Assembly (NCBI GenBank): GCA_024305405.1
Contig: JAKNDB010000110.1
Coordinates: 4,030,001-4,094,000 of the forward strand
Length of the DNA: 64,000 nt
Source of the DNA: Dirofilaria immitis
Lineage: Eukaryota; Nematoda; Chromadorea; Rhabditida; Onchocercidae
Direction of reading: 5' to 3'
Position 1 is the first letter of the stretch. Every line of letters starts with the position of its first letter. The notes beneath the pieces are model-generated. The model was not told the DNA's origin and ran no database searches. It worked only from the letters and a program-made list of their open reading frames with translations. This document shows positions 13,920 through 26,753 of the stretch, one piece after another. The position numbers were made by a program, and so were the translations under genes.

Positions 13920-16900
13920 TTAGATAGCATCATAATCGTTACACGGTGGTACAAGTAAGCATGGCGTAATAACATGTCCATACGAGTATCCTTCTATTTC
14001 ATTGAATACCGAAATGAAGTCAATATCAAAGGTACGGTACGTTTTCGGTAAACGTATCATAACATTTTCACCTTTATAATTTCTCAACGGTTGATCACTG
14101 AAACTTTTGGCAAATATTCTATGTGAAGCAATTTTTTGCAATTACAGCAACATTTCATAAAGTGATAAAATTATTAACATATACTTGAAACTTAACATGA
14201 AAATTATGAGTAAAAATTTGTTATGATTACCAATAAGCAAATTGAAAAAATTTAGACTATAGTATATCGATCATTAAATGTTCCAGAAAACATAATAGTT
14301 GATTTATCACAAGTCTCGACTGAGTTTCTCTACACTTCTCAAAAGTATTTTTAATATTTATATCATGAATTAAATTAAAAATGATACTAACTGTGGCTGT
14401 CCAACAACGTATGCGCGCACTTGTTTTTCAATTCTATCCGGAAAATGTCCAATACCAGCATGGAAATATGTTCCTGATAATAGTGAAATAGGTTATGGAA
14501 CTATACACTGCTTTTAAATTCACTAAAGAGTACAGGAAAAAAAATTTCTACATGCAAATTAATTGTTAAGAAGAATACTTTAGATAAACATTAGTCGAGA
14601 ATCCTGTGTTTTTTCAGCTACTTCAGAGACACAGCCATCAAACGGAAGATACAATCCACGATGGATGAATTAAAAGAAGAGGAAAACTGGAAAATATGGT
14701 CAAAATTTTCAGAAACCAATAAGTTGGAAATTTAAAATTGAAATTATCTATTTTGTAAATGTAATAAAATAAATACCTTGTGGATCGTTTCCCTGATCGA
14801 ATATAAAGCCTGGTATGAAAATTGTATTGCAATTTAAAATCTGTACATGATGTGATGTAACATTATGAGACTGACCCAAAATGCACCAATTTCCTCTTCA
14901 TGCGGCGGATCAATTCCTTTTAGTGACAACAGTGGGATCGTTCTCTTGAAATAGTTATTAATGCTGATAGGATAAGAGAGCGTTAGTCCACATTCTAGAA
15001 CTAGCAAGACCACAAACTTATTATATCTGTAATATCTACAGAATTAAAACTATGTATTTCTGAAGCTTAAATAAATAAGTGTTCACGGAAAAAAACGCTA
15101 TAAAAATAAAGAATAAACCTGAGCGCAATCGTCACGTAAAGCAATCCACTGATATTCCGTTATCTTTGCATTGTTTGTTAGCGAAAATACAACGGTTTTG
15201 TCTTCAATCAACGGTAACTCAAAGCGACGATCAATGTATACTTTGCGACGTAATTCAGCTTTATGATCCAAGTTATTCTCGTGCTTATTCTGAAAGTTCA
15301 AAGCTACAAAATTAATGCTTCATAACTTAAATAAGCACACCTTTTTCGAAGTTCCATGCGTCTTCTTTTCTTTAGCCTAGGATCCTGGATGACCCAATAC
15401 AGCGGTGTGGATTCTCTGTATAAAGGCGTCATGGTAGCTGCAGCATTTTGCGTTGACACAAATACTTCACCTTCATCTGTTTCGAAGACCTTTTCCGATA
15501 ATATATAATCATCTGTCGCTGATTTATCACTATCTGCAGATGCGAAATAGTCTCGCGTATTTCATTAGATATCATAGATCGCAAACAATATTACCTTTTG
15601 CCTCAGTAAGTTGAAATTACGTCATATATGAAATATTAATTGACTTGTTTAACTATTTATAATAATGTCTTCCATGATTCATTGATTGGATAGTAGTAAT
15701 GAATCATAAATGAAAATTCGGAAATAATGTCTACTTTCAGAATTTGATAAAAGTAAAAGTCTATCAGGCTACAAATGGACCTTTAATCAGTTTCTCCACA
15801 TTTGGTTGTTGTAGTGACTTTTTGAACCATTTCCCAGGTTTAGGCTGACCAAGCATAACTGGGAATCCTTTGTCTTTTCTGCCAAATTTGTTCGGTTTTT
15901 CGGTTTCTCTTTATGATATGCCAGCAATTTTTCCTGTGAATCCTAATTTTCTTGGATTATGAAAATTCGAGTAAAATTAGTTGCAGAAAAAAGGGAAAAA
16001 GTTTTAATATTTTTAGATTACAACATATAATTATTTAATCCCGATCATCATTATAATAGTATCGTAAACTAAATTTAAGCGGAGATAAGTAATTAACCAC
16101 CTGTTTAAGTGGATATGCAGTTCCTCTATACGAAAAAACATCATCTGCGAATTTTTCACTACTATCATCAATTTTCATAGCATCATTAATTTTATTCCCA
16201 ACTTTTCCCTCTTGTTTGTTCCTGGTATCATGCTCGTTCTCTTCCGATACTGGCAGCAACCTCCTGAAGAAAAAAAAATTCAATCCTAAATTAAAGAGCA
16301 GTGGAAGAACACCATGAGTAATAAATAAGTTAATGTCGATGATATTGCTGAAAATGTTTTCGGAAAATAATTCTGTTTCATCCATTTCTTAAGCTATATA
16401 TACATATGTCTTTGATTATGAATACTACTTATACTTATTTCAAAGTTGCTTACTTCGAAATTTCATTTACATGCATTGCAGTCTTCACTCTATCACCATC
16501 TCCAAATTCAACATCGACATGGAAATTTTTAGATTCGCTTCTTGTCGATTTGATACTATCAGAAGTGAATTCTTTTGCTGATCAGTCAAAAATTATAATT
16601 TAAAAAAAATACGGAAAACAGAAGGACATGCACTTCCTAATAGCTTAATACCAAAATTTTCAGAATTCCTCTGATACGATGTTAGATGTTAATTTCTTAT
16701 CGCATCCTAAAATTGTACTTTCAAAAACCAGGAAAATCTGACGTCTATTATAGCTTATGAATGGAAATTTATTTCTTCCTATCCACTATTACTCTCCCAT
16801 CCAGGTTTCCTATTAACTTCCTAATTACCTCTTCTTGAATTTCATTTCCTTGTTTTCTTCTTGCTATGATAGAAAAACAATAAACGAAATTTTAATTACT

Positions 16901-18482
16901 GTTAGTCGCAATTGTTGTTGTATCTGCATTCGTAATGTTGCTCTCCATGGTAAAATTTGATTGTTTAACGTCATCTCGGATTTTCACAAATATTTCACTG
17001 TCATCAAAAATATTGATTCTAAAGTAATAAAAAAATGAAGGAAGATGAATTCTGATATTTAAAATGAAGTACAAAGAATGGGAAATTTCAAAAACATACG
17101 CATTTGTGTCAAACGGTGTTAGTTCATTCATTGATTCGGAAGAAAAATCATCATTTTGGGTTATAGAGATTGAGGCAAAAATTGGATTGGAGTTCCTGGA
17201 GATCAAAATAATTCGATATCTTATTCATTTAAGGTTAATAGATTGGTAGTAGACAAGGAGATAATTTTATTGTAAATTTTTGGGTTCTCTAAAGTGAATT
17301 TCCCTTAGGTCATCACGAATGCTTTAGTGTACCACATCCGATATTGAGATCGCATCTTTTCTCTTCTAAAATTAGGATATTCAATGCCTGAAATTCGAAT
17401 ATCGAACAGCTATGCTAAATATAAAACAAACAAACGTGGTTGATACTGTTGATGAATCAATAATTTTAGGACTGCCGATTTCTTCGATATGGATGTCTTT
17501 TGTTTTCGGAGTAATGTTCTCCGATGATTTCATATCGATTTCAATTCCCGCAAACGGATCTTTTTGCTGACTCAGTATCGGTTCTTTGCCATCTTTGTGA
17601 ATGATTAGTGTTAACATGCGTCTTTACAGAATTAATCAAAGTCATTTTTGTCTTATACCATTTTCTTCTAAGGTCACAGATCAGTATTCTGCAATAATGA
17701 AGATTAAAATTTTGCTCGCAACAACTCGATTTCGTTTATTTTGTTTTGAAATTTCAAGGAAAACCTTTCCGAAGTTCGAGATGATCAAATTCAACGGGCC
17801 AATTACGCATGCCAAAAATGGTAAAAGGCGCTTGTCGAATAAATCTTTTTAGTGGTAGGTTGGGATGCTACCATAGGTTGTGAGATCGATAGGAAAACAC
17901 CGCCATTAACTGTATTACGATCAGTCGTTTGTGCTGGTCCAATTATCATCGAAGTACCTAAAATCAAATGATTAATTCCTGATCTGCAAAGTTTATTTTA
18001 AATGAACATTGATCTGTCATCATATTTTAAGCAGTATTCTATTCGGTCTTATTAATTATTTTAATCAAAAGTATTGAATTTCTTGAGTTTTTAATAATTA
18101 TTCATATGAAGGCAAGGATATTAATGCAAGAATCAAATCGATATGCGAAATATCAAATATAAATACATCCTAATTGACGTGGACGATGCGTGAAATGATG
18201 AAAAATGATGGTGTATTCATTAGCAGCATATACCTCCGCTCGTGTACTACCGTCACTGTAATGAAGAGCACCAAGTGGTACTCCATAATAAGGTTTATTA
18301 TTATTGTTCTCACCTGTAAATTATTATAATTAACTTTGTATTTTTGTTTTTGATAATAGAAATACATCAGAATAAAAATTTTGAATCGATCAATGATACA
18401 TGCATTTTATTAAGATAAACTTACCGATTACGTGAAGTATTTGTATCGAATAAAGTATAAACAATAATGGCATAATCATCAT
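13920..18482 (-). CDS. Secreted DM13-domain protein (Skeletor-like)
   Basis: The start at 18482 opens a signal peptide, MMIMPLLFILYSIQILHVIG, four bases behind an acceptor-like TTACAG (possible trans-splice site). Exons read at about 18425-18482, 18167-18314, 17775-17957, 17447-17621, 17099-17195, 16912-17021, 16468-16590, 16103-16266, 15775-15935, 15344-15536, 15106-15302, 14873-14952, 14776-14822, 14398-14481 and 13920-14125. The second exon (YYGVPLGALHYSDGS, then YTIIFHHF) has the DM13 start pattern. The 3' exons give a second module: RRKVYIDRRFELPL, FIPGFIFDQGNDPQGTYFHAG, then RLPKTYRTFDIDFISVF just before the stop. The middle is a Ser/Thr/Asp-rich linker. DM13 occurs in extracellular proteins such as Drosophila Skeletor, and may bind redox or adhesion partners (family knowledge). 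Two sense A runs (plus-strand T runs at 15896-15900 and 17846-17850) break the frame. Exons between 17620 and 17780 are uncertain. Confidence 0.72.
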
Positions 18483-20239
18483 TAACTGTAATGAGCGATT
18501 TTGAAATAAAAACAGAACTTTATATCATTGCGCATTTCATTCTAAAACGAATGCAAAAAAGAAAAAAAAGCTTATCTTTTACGGTTATCATTTTTAACTC
18601 ATCCGTTCCATTACAATTTCTAAATCTAGACTTTTAGGCACTTAAAAATTAGTCTATTTAATAGGCAAAATAGGATAATATATTTTGGGACATCAAAAAA
18701 GGAAACGGTTTTCAATATCGGAAAAAACTAATAAATGCGAATGAAGGAGTTATGTACAGCTATTTATAGTGTTTTAAAAAGTGTGCAATAAAAGATCTGA
18801 AAATAATATGTCATTTAGGGTGGGATAGAAAGAATGTATGTTGTAACAATGTAGTGTGCCGAATTTGAGATAAGTACTCTCATTTCGAAGAGGTCAATTT
18901 TGAAAACGACATTTTGACTATATTAATAATAATAATAATAATAATGCTATTAGCGCGTATAACGAACAGTCATAGTAACAATAAAAATAAGGCTGATGAT
19001 GGTATTGATAATAATAGTAATAATAATCGTACAGTTCTGTTGCTTTCTTTAAATTTTTTTTTTTTTTTTTTGTTGAATCTATAGGATGGATGTATGATAA
19101 GTGAAGCCGATGAAGATAATACGGCATGGAAACAAGGTCACTCCAATATATTACTTTGAAATGTTATTTTGACTGTCATTGAACTTTGCAATTTTCTCTT
19201 ATTTGATAACATTTAAAAGAAACATATGCTCCCGAATGAGCAGCATACATTTGACATCAAATCAAATTTGTCCTCGCTCACTCCATTTTTATTGAAACAT
19301 CATTCTCTTTTAAATTTTTTACACCCTTTCATATTTGAAATATGTTCGGTTCTCATGAATTTTACGGACAATTTTCTGCATCAAATAATTTATTATACTT
19401 ATCAATTATTATTACTCAAGAGATAACAATTATCAATTGAACAGATAAAAGTTTTATGAATATCTCTCTCGCGTTTATTGCAAACAAGAAAAACTTTTAA
19501 TATTTATTTGTTAATGACGATTAGGTCACAGATCGTAAACTTCTCGTGGTTAATTTTATTTTGACAAAAAACTACTTGATATGAGAAATTCGCTTCATTG
19601 AATATTCCGTTACTTTTGCATTCATTAGGAATAGGAAAAATTGAACAATAAGCTATATCAATACCTCGTATATTGTAAGATTTAAACAGAATAAAGCAAA
19701 TAAGGCATGGCATATTTCTCTATTGACCTTTCATGATTTCTTTTTGCAAATTTAATTTAAATTTTGTGTTATTTATTGCCCCTCTCCTCTCCTTCCCTGT
19801 CCTCCCCACTTCTCCTCTTTCCTCTATACGGAGAGGAAAATTAGTGCATTATAACTTATTTCGTTTCACCCTAAAATATATAGTATTATTCTCAAAATAA
19901 TAAATGCGCGATATTTCAGATGAGAAATTTATAGTCGAAACTTGAATATATAAAATCGAACAAAAGAGGAGAAGACAATTATTAATAAAATAACTCGAAA
20001 GATCTTTTTTCTTGGGAAATAAAACGCATAAACATAAACTTCTCTAGAGGAGAGTTCATGATTCAACTCATGCAATGAATGATGATGATAATGATGATAT
20101 ATCGCACTAAGATAAATTTATTGCAAGGAAATCGATAGTACCGATAGTTGATATTTTTGAATGATGAATAATGAAATTACATGAGTTTCGAAATGAAAAT
20201 ATTGGTATAAATAATATACAAGGAATTAGGCGATATCTC
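18483..20239. other. Intergenic region with AAT microsatellite
   Basis: About 1.75 kb between the start of the DM13 gene and the 3' end of troponin I, both on the minus strand. It contains a short AAT array around 18922-18944, scattered AAT elements to about 19027, a poly-T run near 19055 and a C/T-rich patch around 19780-19815. No conserved coding segment was seen. It presumably holds the DM13 gene promoter and the troponin I 3' flank. Confidence 0.6.
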
Positions 20240-22157
20240 TCATTCTTCCTCTTCCTCCTCTTCGTCTTCAGCTTCCTCATCTAAACTTTTGAATATAAAA
20301 TATAAATAATACAAGAATTCTGGATAAGATTTAGAATAATTTTAAACGTAACGATTATGGAATCTCATTATTGATTCTCAAATTCCACTTCATAATTTTT
20401 TTTCTTTTTTGTTTAAAAAAAAAAAAGTAAATAAGGCAAGCCTCCTTCTTCTTCTTCATCAGCTCCTCCAGCACCTTCATCGTCGGCAACATCTTCACGA
20501 CGTGTGGCTTCTTCTACCGGTGCTTTTGCTTCTTTCCTCCTCTTCAGCGCCACCTTTATCACTACCTTTTTAGACCATTCAGGCTTATCAGTCTTCTTTG
20601 CCATTTGCTGAAATGACGAGATTAAAGAATGCTACAATTAAGCGGTCATCAAACTATGTACGGATGAGCATTATAATGTCCGCTTCACAAATAGAAAAAG
20701 GGTAGAAACCTTATTAACGATGTCATCGATGACATTTTCTTTTTGACTACTTTGAGATTCGCTCGGAAGTCTTGCTTATCTTCTTTTGTCCTGCCATTTT
20801 CTTGAATCTAAGCAATCACCATTTAAATTTCATATCATGCTAAATTAACACATTTATCTTCGATTTATGAAAAATAATTCGTTTTATTATAGATCTCCTT
20901 GAAACCTTACTTGTTATCATATTTCGATACTTTTTGAGTGTTGGTTTTACGAATTTACCTCGTAGATCGTTCACTGCAATTGTAAGTTCATTGATCTGAA
21001 AATACGAATGAGGCATTTGAACCCAATCATCATCATATATACTTCTGAAACGATCATCTGAATTTGAATGCTAAGGACATTGCACATATATAAAATATTT
21101 TCAAATGAATAAAATTCGTATACTTCAGCATCCTTAGCCATAACTGCCTGATTAATATCATATTTTTCTTCCTCCAATTTTACCATATGTTGAAACAGTT
21201 GATTATAAATTGCTTCCAATTTACCTGCCAAATTTACTGATTTTAAATTTTGAAATTTTTCAAAATAGGAAAGATTTATTTAATTGCCAACGTAAAATTT
21301 TTTTTTATGATTTTAATAACTTCTGCTACTAATACAAACTTTTTGAAAAAGTGATTAGCTAATGTAAGAAAAATTTTGCATCAGTAATTAAATTTAATCT
21401 TGTGTTACCGTGATCTTCGATGGTATCTACATCCGGTAATGGTATTGTGCGCTGTGAGAGAACTTTTGCCTTTCCTGCTCTTTTAGTAATTGTTGCTGTT
21501 TCAGATCTTCCGCTGCTTTCATCATAAGCAGTTTCTGAAATTTTGAAAATTTCCATTATAATCAAATAATTTTTTTCGTCATTTAAATCGATATTTTAGC
21601 TTCTTTTTTTTCTTTTTTTTCATTTTTATAAGTTTCATTCATTTGGAAGTTTGGCTCAGCGCGTCAATTTTATGATATAATTCTATATTATACGAAGAGT
21701 TACACGAAGTTTCTTCTTCCTTTCTGGAGTTAAAAAGCCTTTTTCGCCTTTTTCTTGCCAGCTTCTTCCAGACGTTTACGTACTTCTGCTTTTTCATTTC
21801 TCTTTCCTCTGCCTTACGTTTGGCTTCCTACAATAAAAGGTGAATTCAAGCGAATGAAATGAATTATTGATTTCATGACAATAAATCAAGAAAAAGTAAA
21901 TTTTCTCTATTAAACTTTTTTATCCACTGATTTTAAAAATTTGAAAACTAATTTCAGCCCTGAAAGTAACAATTTTGATTTTAAAATTTCTTCCAGCTGA
22001 ATGGGTAATCAAAATCAGTAGAGATATCGAATTCTAAAAAACCGAAAAATAATTTTATAAACTTACGGAGTCATCATCCTCACCAAGAGGACCTCCGTAT
22101 CGTGGACAATCTTCACATTCAGGCACTTCGTAACTCTTATTTTCATCCATATCCATA
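20240..22157 (-). CDS. tni: Troponin I
   Basis: Troponin I is the inhibitory subunit of the thin-filament troponin complex; it binds actin and troponin C and blocks contraction at low calcium. Exons on the minus strand: about 22082-22157 (MDMDENKSYEVPECEDC), 21725-21829, 21414-21540, 21131-21226, 20909-20994, 20712-20812, 20450-20606 and 20240-20286 (acidic DEEAEDEEEEEEE, then stop). Diagnostic segments are EEAKRKAEEREMK, FLTPERKKKLR, KLEAIYNQLFQHMVKLEEEK, INELTIAVNDLRGKFVKPTL, DFRANLKVV and TDKPEWSKK, all hallmark TnI motifs. The first ATG lies one base after TTGCAG, a likely SL trans-splice acceptor. About seven sense A runs are one base short (see findings), so no exon-length frame is intact even though every motif is conserved. 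The donor after the exon at 20450 is non-obvious and may be GC. The family is certain; which of the several nematode tni paralogues this is remains open. Confidence 0.95.
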
Positions 22158-22169
22158 CTGCAATTATAA

Positions 22170-25100
22170 ATTTAAGTTTTTTTTAGTGAGTGAAATGCTA
22201 TTTGCGAAATTTTATTATCTTCGAGAAAGAAAGCGGATTCATTGATGTGGTGATCAGATAGTTTAAATTCACTTATTAGCCAGATTTAATATAAATTCTT
22301 GATAAAATTTTTCAGCTTATGCAGGATATTTCCTCATTTCTGATCTCATTCCAAAAATTACTGCATAAATGAATGCATTTAGATTACTTGAGCCACTCGT
22401 ATTATATTGACTCCAAAATCATGTATCCTATTCAGGGTAAAATATAAAATTTATAATTCAAAATCAAACAAGCTGAACGGTAAAAATTTTGAATCTTAGT
22501 TTTTTTTTTTTTTTTAGCTTAGAGAAAATAGCTGAACTAAATTTTTTTTTCGCAGCCTTTTATCACTGAAATTCATTGATATTTCCTGTAAATGTTTTCA
22601 GGTAGTTCCTATAAAAGCAAAAAAAAAAAAAAGCCTTTTGCAACTGATAGAACAAATAGGAAAGAAGTCGAGAGTGATGAAGTCGATATTTTTAGACAAG
22701 CAGCGCAGTATCGTTGTTTTAACAAAATAAAAATTTGTTGGTAAATTATCTTTAACTATAATCTCATCAAGTAAGCATAACATGAAAAACAAAACAGCTG
22801 ACGCCTCTAACTGAAATGATCTATCATGGCTAGTTTGGATAGATATATGAACTTATAATTTATCATTAAACTTCCTAGCTTTTACTAACAATTTATGTAA
22901 ATCTCACTATTAACAAATAACTTTTTTCCTCGAGATGTAACTGTTTCTCTTTCTATTCGCTTGTGTTCTATCCCTCCCTATTTCCTCTCCATTGCCATTT
23001 CCATTTGACGATTATCATAGTTGATCCAAAAATTAACAGACAGAAAAAACCAAAGTGATGAAGAAGCGCCAAATAATGTGACAGGAATAATAAAGATCAG
23101 ATGAGTTCAGCTTTGTAAATCTAATATTGCAATAAAAATTTTAGCTAACTTTTAGTAAATTCTGTATTTAAGGTCGAATCTATCCAGGAAACACAAATAT
23201 TTTTAAAAACTTATTCCAGGAAAGTTGGAAAATTTTAATAAGTAGATATCCACTGGAAATTCACGAATTTTAATTCCTGAATAACGGAAATAAAATTTAA
23301 AGATTTGAGTCAATGTCTTTTTACGTAAAGACGTAATTTGTAAAAATTCAAATGTAGAATACAAATTTACCAATTTTCCAATTGTAAGAGGTATGAAGTT
23401 AACTCAGGATGTATGAATTTCAATAACATATAATCGAAAAAAAAGACTAGAATAATATTGTAGTGATCAAATCTACTTCAATCAGAAATCGACGCAGAAT
23501 AAATTCGGCATATAAAACTACAGGAAGATCCGAAATTGCTCAAGGGTTGGTTCTCTTGTGGAATATGTTGATTTGTTATAAAGAAGAAAAAAGAACTTAT
23601 GATTCGTATTTCTTAGTCAAAATAGCGAAATTTGATCCAAACATATATTTCATTTAATTGAATTATGTATCAAATAAATATTACAGACTTTCCAGCTTTT
23701 GAAATTATAATTATCGATCCATTACTTTAAAATTATGGATCGATTAACATGATAATTTAAGAATCAAGTTATGATTTTAAAAAATTGGCATGATCTGCCT
23801 GCCGAGAATATTTTTCAGAATTATTCAATAAATGATAAAAAGGAAAATAAATATTCGCAAAATATCGTATTTATTTATATAAAAATGGTAGGTAGTAATG
23901 AAACGATGAATGGCATATCGATGATAAGTGAAATTAAAACATTTGGTAGATGGGAATAATGAGAGAAAGGAAATTTTAGTAAGTTTTATATCGGAATTTA
24001 ATTTAAAAAATCATCGACTATACATTTTGATAACGATGGAAGAATGACCATTCGTTATGAGCAGCTTTACTATCATTTAAACTAAACTTAATCTTTTCAA
24101 TCGCTTTATCACAGGGTTCTGATCGTCTTTGTAGCCTAATCTCCTTCTCTCTCCTTCTTCTCGCATCATTCTCCAATTTCTCCTCTCTAAGATATTCATT
24201 CTTTCCCTTTCCTTCGTTGAGAGAAGCTATTATTTCAACTTCAGAGTAAGGAGTAAAGATAGATTTCAGGAAATAGACAATAAGCCCGGAGACACCTAGA
24301 AGATGTTATATTATTACTGATCGCCGTGAAGATACAACTGCATCTGGAGCTTCCTGCAGTTCACCAGGCATCACAACAACCCTTTCTTCGTCTTTTTCTT
24401 CTCCACTCCAACCTTATCGCAGCAAAATGATCGCAACCCACGCTTTTCCGTTCTAACTTCAAAATCCTAAGTTTATCTGCTATTCTATACAATCCATACT
24501 GTGCAATTTACGGATGGAAGCTTGTCTTAGTAGTTCTTACAACTGCTTCTTTTCTTTTCCGAATCTTTTACTTCCAAACAATCAAATTTCTCTTAAAATG
24601 CAACATGATGAAGATATTTAAAGAATTTTTTAAAAGAAAAGATTCTCCAAACTTCATGTTTTGCTTAATGCAAACTGATATTTGAATTGTAATTTCGGAA
24701 TGTAAAATTTTACTTTATTTCTTAAAGTGACTATAAATTTCGCCAATTATCCTAATTATTTTCTGCTGTTAAAAGTTCACTTTGATTTTTAGACACTAGC
24801 AGAAGTATTTTAACAAATTTACTGGTAATCTCGCAAAATTATCACATCCGGATACACAAATATCCACAAGTTTGTAAAATTTTAAGATTTGAATTTTTAA
24901 ATTTGAATTTTATATCGCTAAGATCAAAAGGCCTACCTACTTCTTTCTGCGTGCTTCACAAACTTTTATATGGAAAAGGAATAGAAATAAATCTCTCCGA
25001 GAAACGAATTTTTCTTTCGAATTTCATAAAACATGGTGATTACTTTATGAAACTGTTTTAAATCGTGTCACTACAATGAATGCTGGTTCTTCTGTGTAAG

Positions 25101-26740
25101 ATGATGTGCGTTTGTTGAAAATTGTTCAGAAATTTCTCAAAAAAAAAGAAACTTAAAATCAATGATTAAGTATCAAAGATTCTACACGTCATGCCTTTCG
25201 TATTACTGAAATCCATAGCTGATCCTACAAAGTCAGTAATAAGCAACATCGAACATGAAGTATGAAAAGATGCAGATAAGCCCTTGCATTCATTCATTAT
25301 ATCACTATGCAGTCCAAACTCGATGACGGTACAAAGTTCAATTACTGATTTTAAGTTTCAGTTTATACGTTCAGGAATTATTGCAAACGACCAAGTTTTG
25401 ATGCGATTGTTCTCTTAGTGCTGATACTATTTTCGTCCAGACCTTTCGAACTCTTTTCCATTTCTTTTTTACTCTTATACTTACACTAAGCAACTTTTCT
25501 TCTTGTTTTTCTCTTTCATTTTTCTCTTTTGTCGCCATCGAAGGCATACCATGGATAAGCTATCTAAACTTCATTATGATATTCTTCTTCATCCAGACAA
25601 TTTTGATTTCAATAAATTCAGCAGTCAGTCGAAAGTCATTGCATAGTAAAACTAGGATATATACTCAAAATATCTGATAAAGTTAAACGCAAATAGGCAA
25701 CTATCAATTTTATTTGTAGCAAAAACTTTGATATAATAATGCTAAAAATTACGATATACCAAAGTGAATACGAACCTGTCCTAATTTTTCAATATATATT
25801 TTTAAATTCAATATTCAAACTAAACTGAGAATGAATAATTGCTTGAAATACCGATGACAAAAAATGACAAGCAGAACGTTTCACAATGATGGTACTTGAA
25901 AATCAATCATTCATTTCATATAACTAGAAACTTGGACCTGTTGAACAAAGAAAATAAAAGAACAAGGGATGCTTCTGAAACAAGTTCCATCAAAATTATT
26001 ATGTATAATTTTCTTAATTAAATCCGTCAAAACTTCACCCTTCATTTCTACGATATTCCAATGGATGGTTTGTGCTAAATATTGAATGGCATACTTTATC
26101 AACTTTACTGAACTCTTCCCTTTTTTCCAGAAATACTTCTCAATGAATTTTATTGCTTCTTAACAAGCAATTGCTATGATGTTAATAACATCTACAAGAC
26201 AATCAATCCACTTACTTCCATCAAAGTTCATTTATTTTAATTTGAAAGAATAACCTGCTCACTCTACTTTCGCGTACAGTACGCGTATTCGAGGAAAAGT
26301 AAGTGTGAAAACGATAGAGGAAACTAGACAGTGATACAGTAGCGATTTGAACACTGTCATGCTTCCTGGTCAAGGATACATTACTTGGGTTGTTGAAATG
26401 GTTGAGTAACTTGAGATTCCTTTTCGGGTGGTTCTCGCTGAATTTTTCCTGTAATTCCTGCTGAATCTCCTTCTTTATTTGTATATTTTACGCAGATATT
26501 GCATTTACATATGTTATTAATTGTCTGAAGGCCTATTATGCGTTATCTTAAAATTTTTCGCATAAACCTCACTGAATAGTACAGGTTATTCCAGTCGAAG
26601 CTATTTACCATTGTATGCTAATTTCTACTGATACAAGAATTTTATCGGTGCTATTAGAAATTTTAGCAGTACCATTTACAGTATCGTCTAATTGAACTAA
26701 TATTATTTTTGGTATTATTAAGGCTTCGGTTGGACTAATT
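22170..26740. other. Gene-poor interval between troponin I and syntaxin
   Basis: About 4.6 kb separating two divergently oriented genes, so it should contain both promoters. No conserved coding exon was recognised. The open frames at 22598-22792, 23463-23657, 23771-23959 and 25911-26102 are short and lysine- or isoleucine-rich, as expected from AT-rich noise. It contains a C/T-rich patch near 22940-23010 and a G+C-rich 15-base palindrome at 26271-26285. Muscle enhancers for troponin I would be expected at the left end, but I cannot point to a site. Confidence 0.6.
26271..26285. promoter_or_regulatory. 15-bp perfect palindrome upstream of syntaxin
   Basis: CGCGTACAGTACGCG is a perfect inverted repeat of 7 bases around a central A. 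It stands out as CG-rich in strongly AT-rich sequence and lies about 470 bases upstream of the syntaxin start codon. A dimeric transcription-factor site is one possibility, but the sequence alone does not show it. Confidence 0.35.
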
Positions 26741-26753
26741 TGGGATATCAGTT

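Noticed and set aside
20240..22157. Troponin I as a pseudogene
   Set aside because: Every family motif and almost every splice site is intact, and the only lesions are one-base deficits in A runs that recur in unrelated genes of the window.
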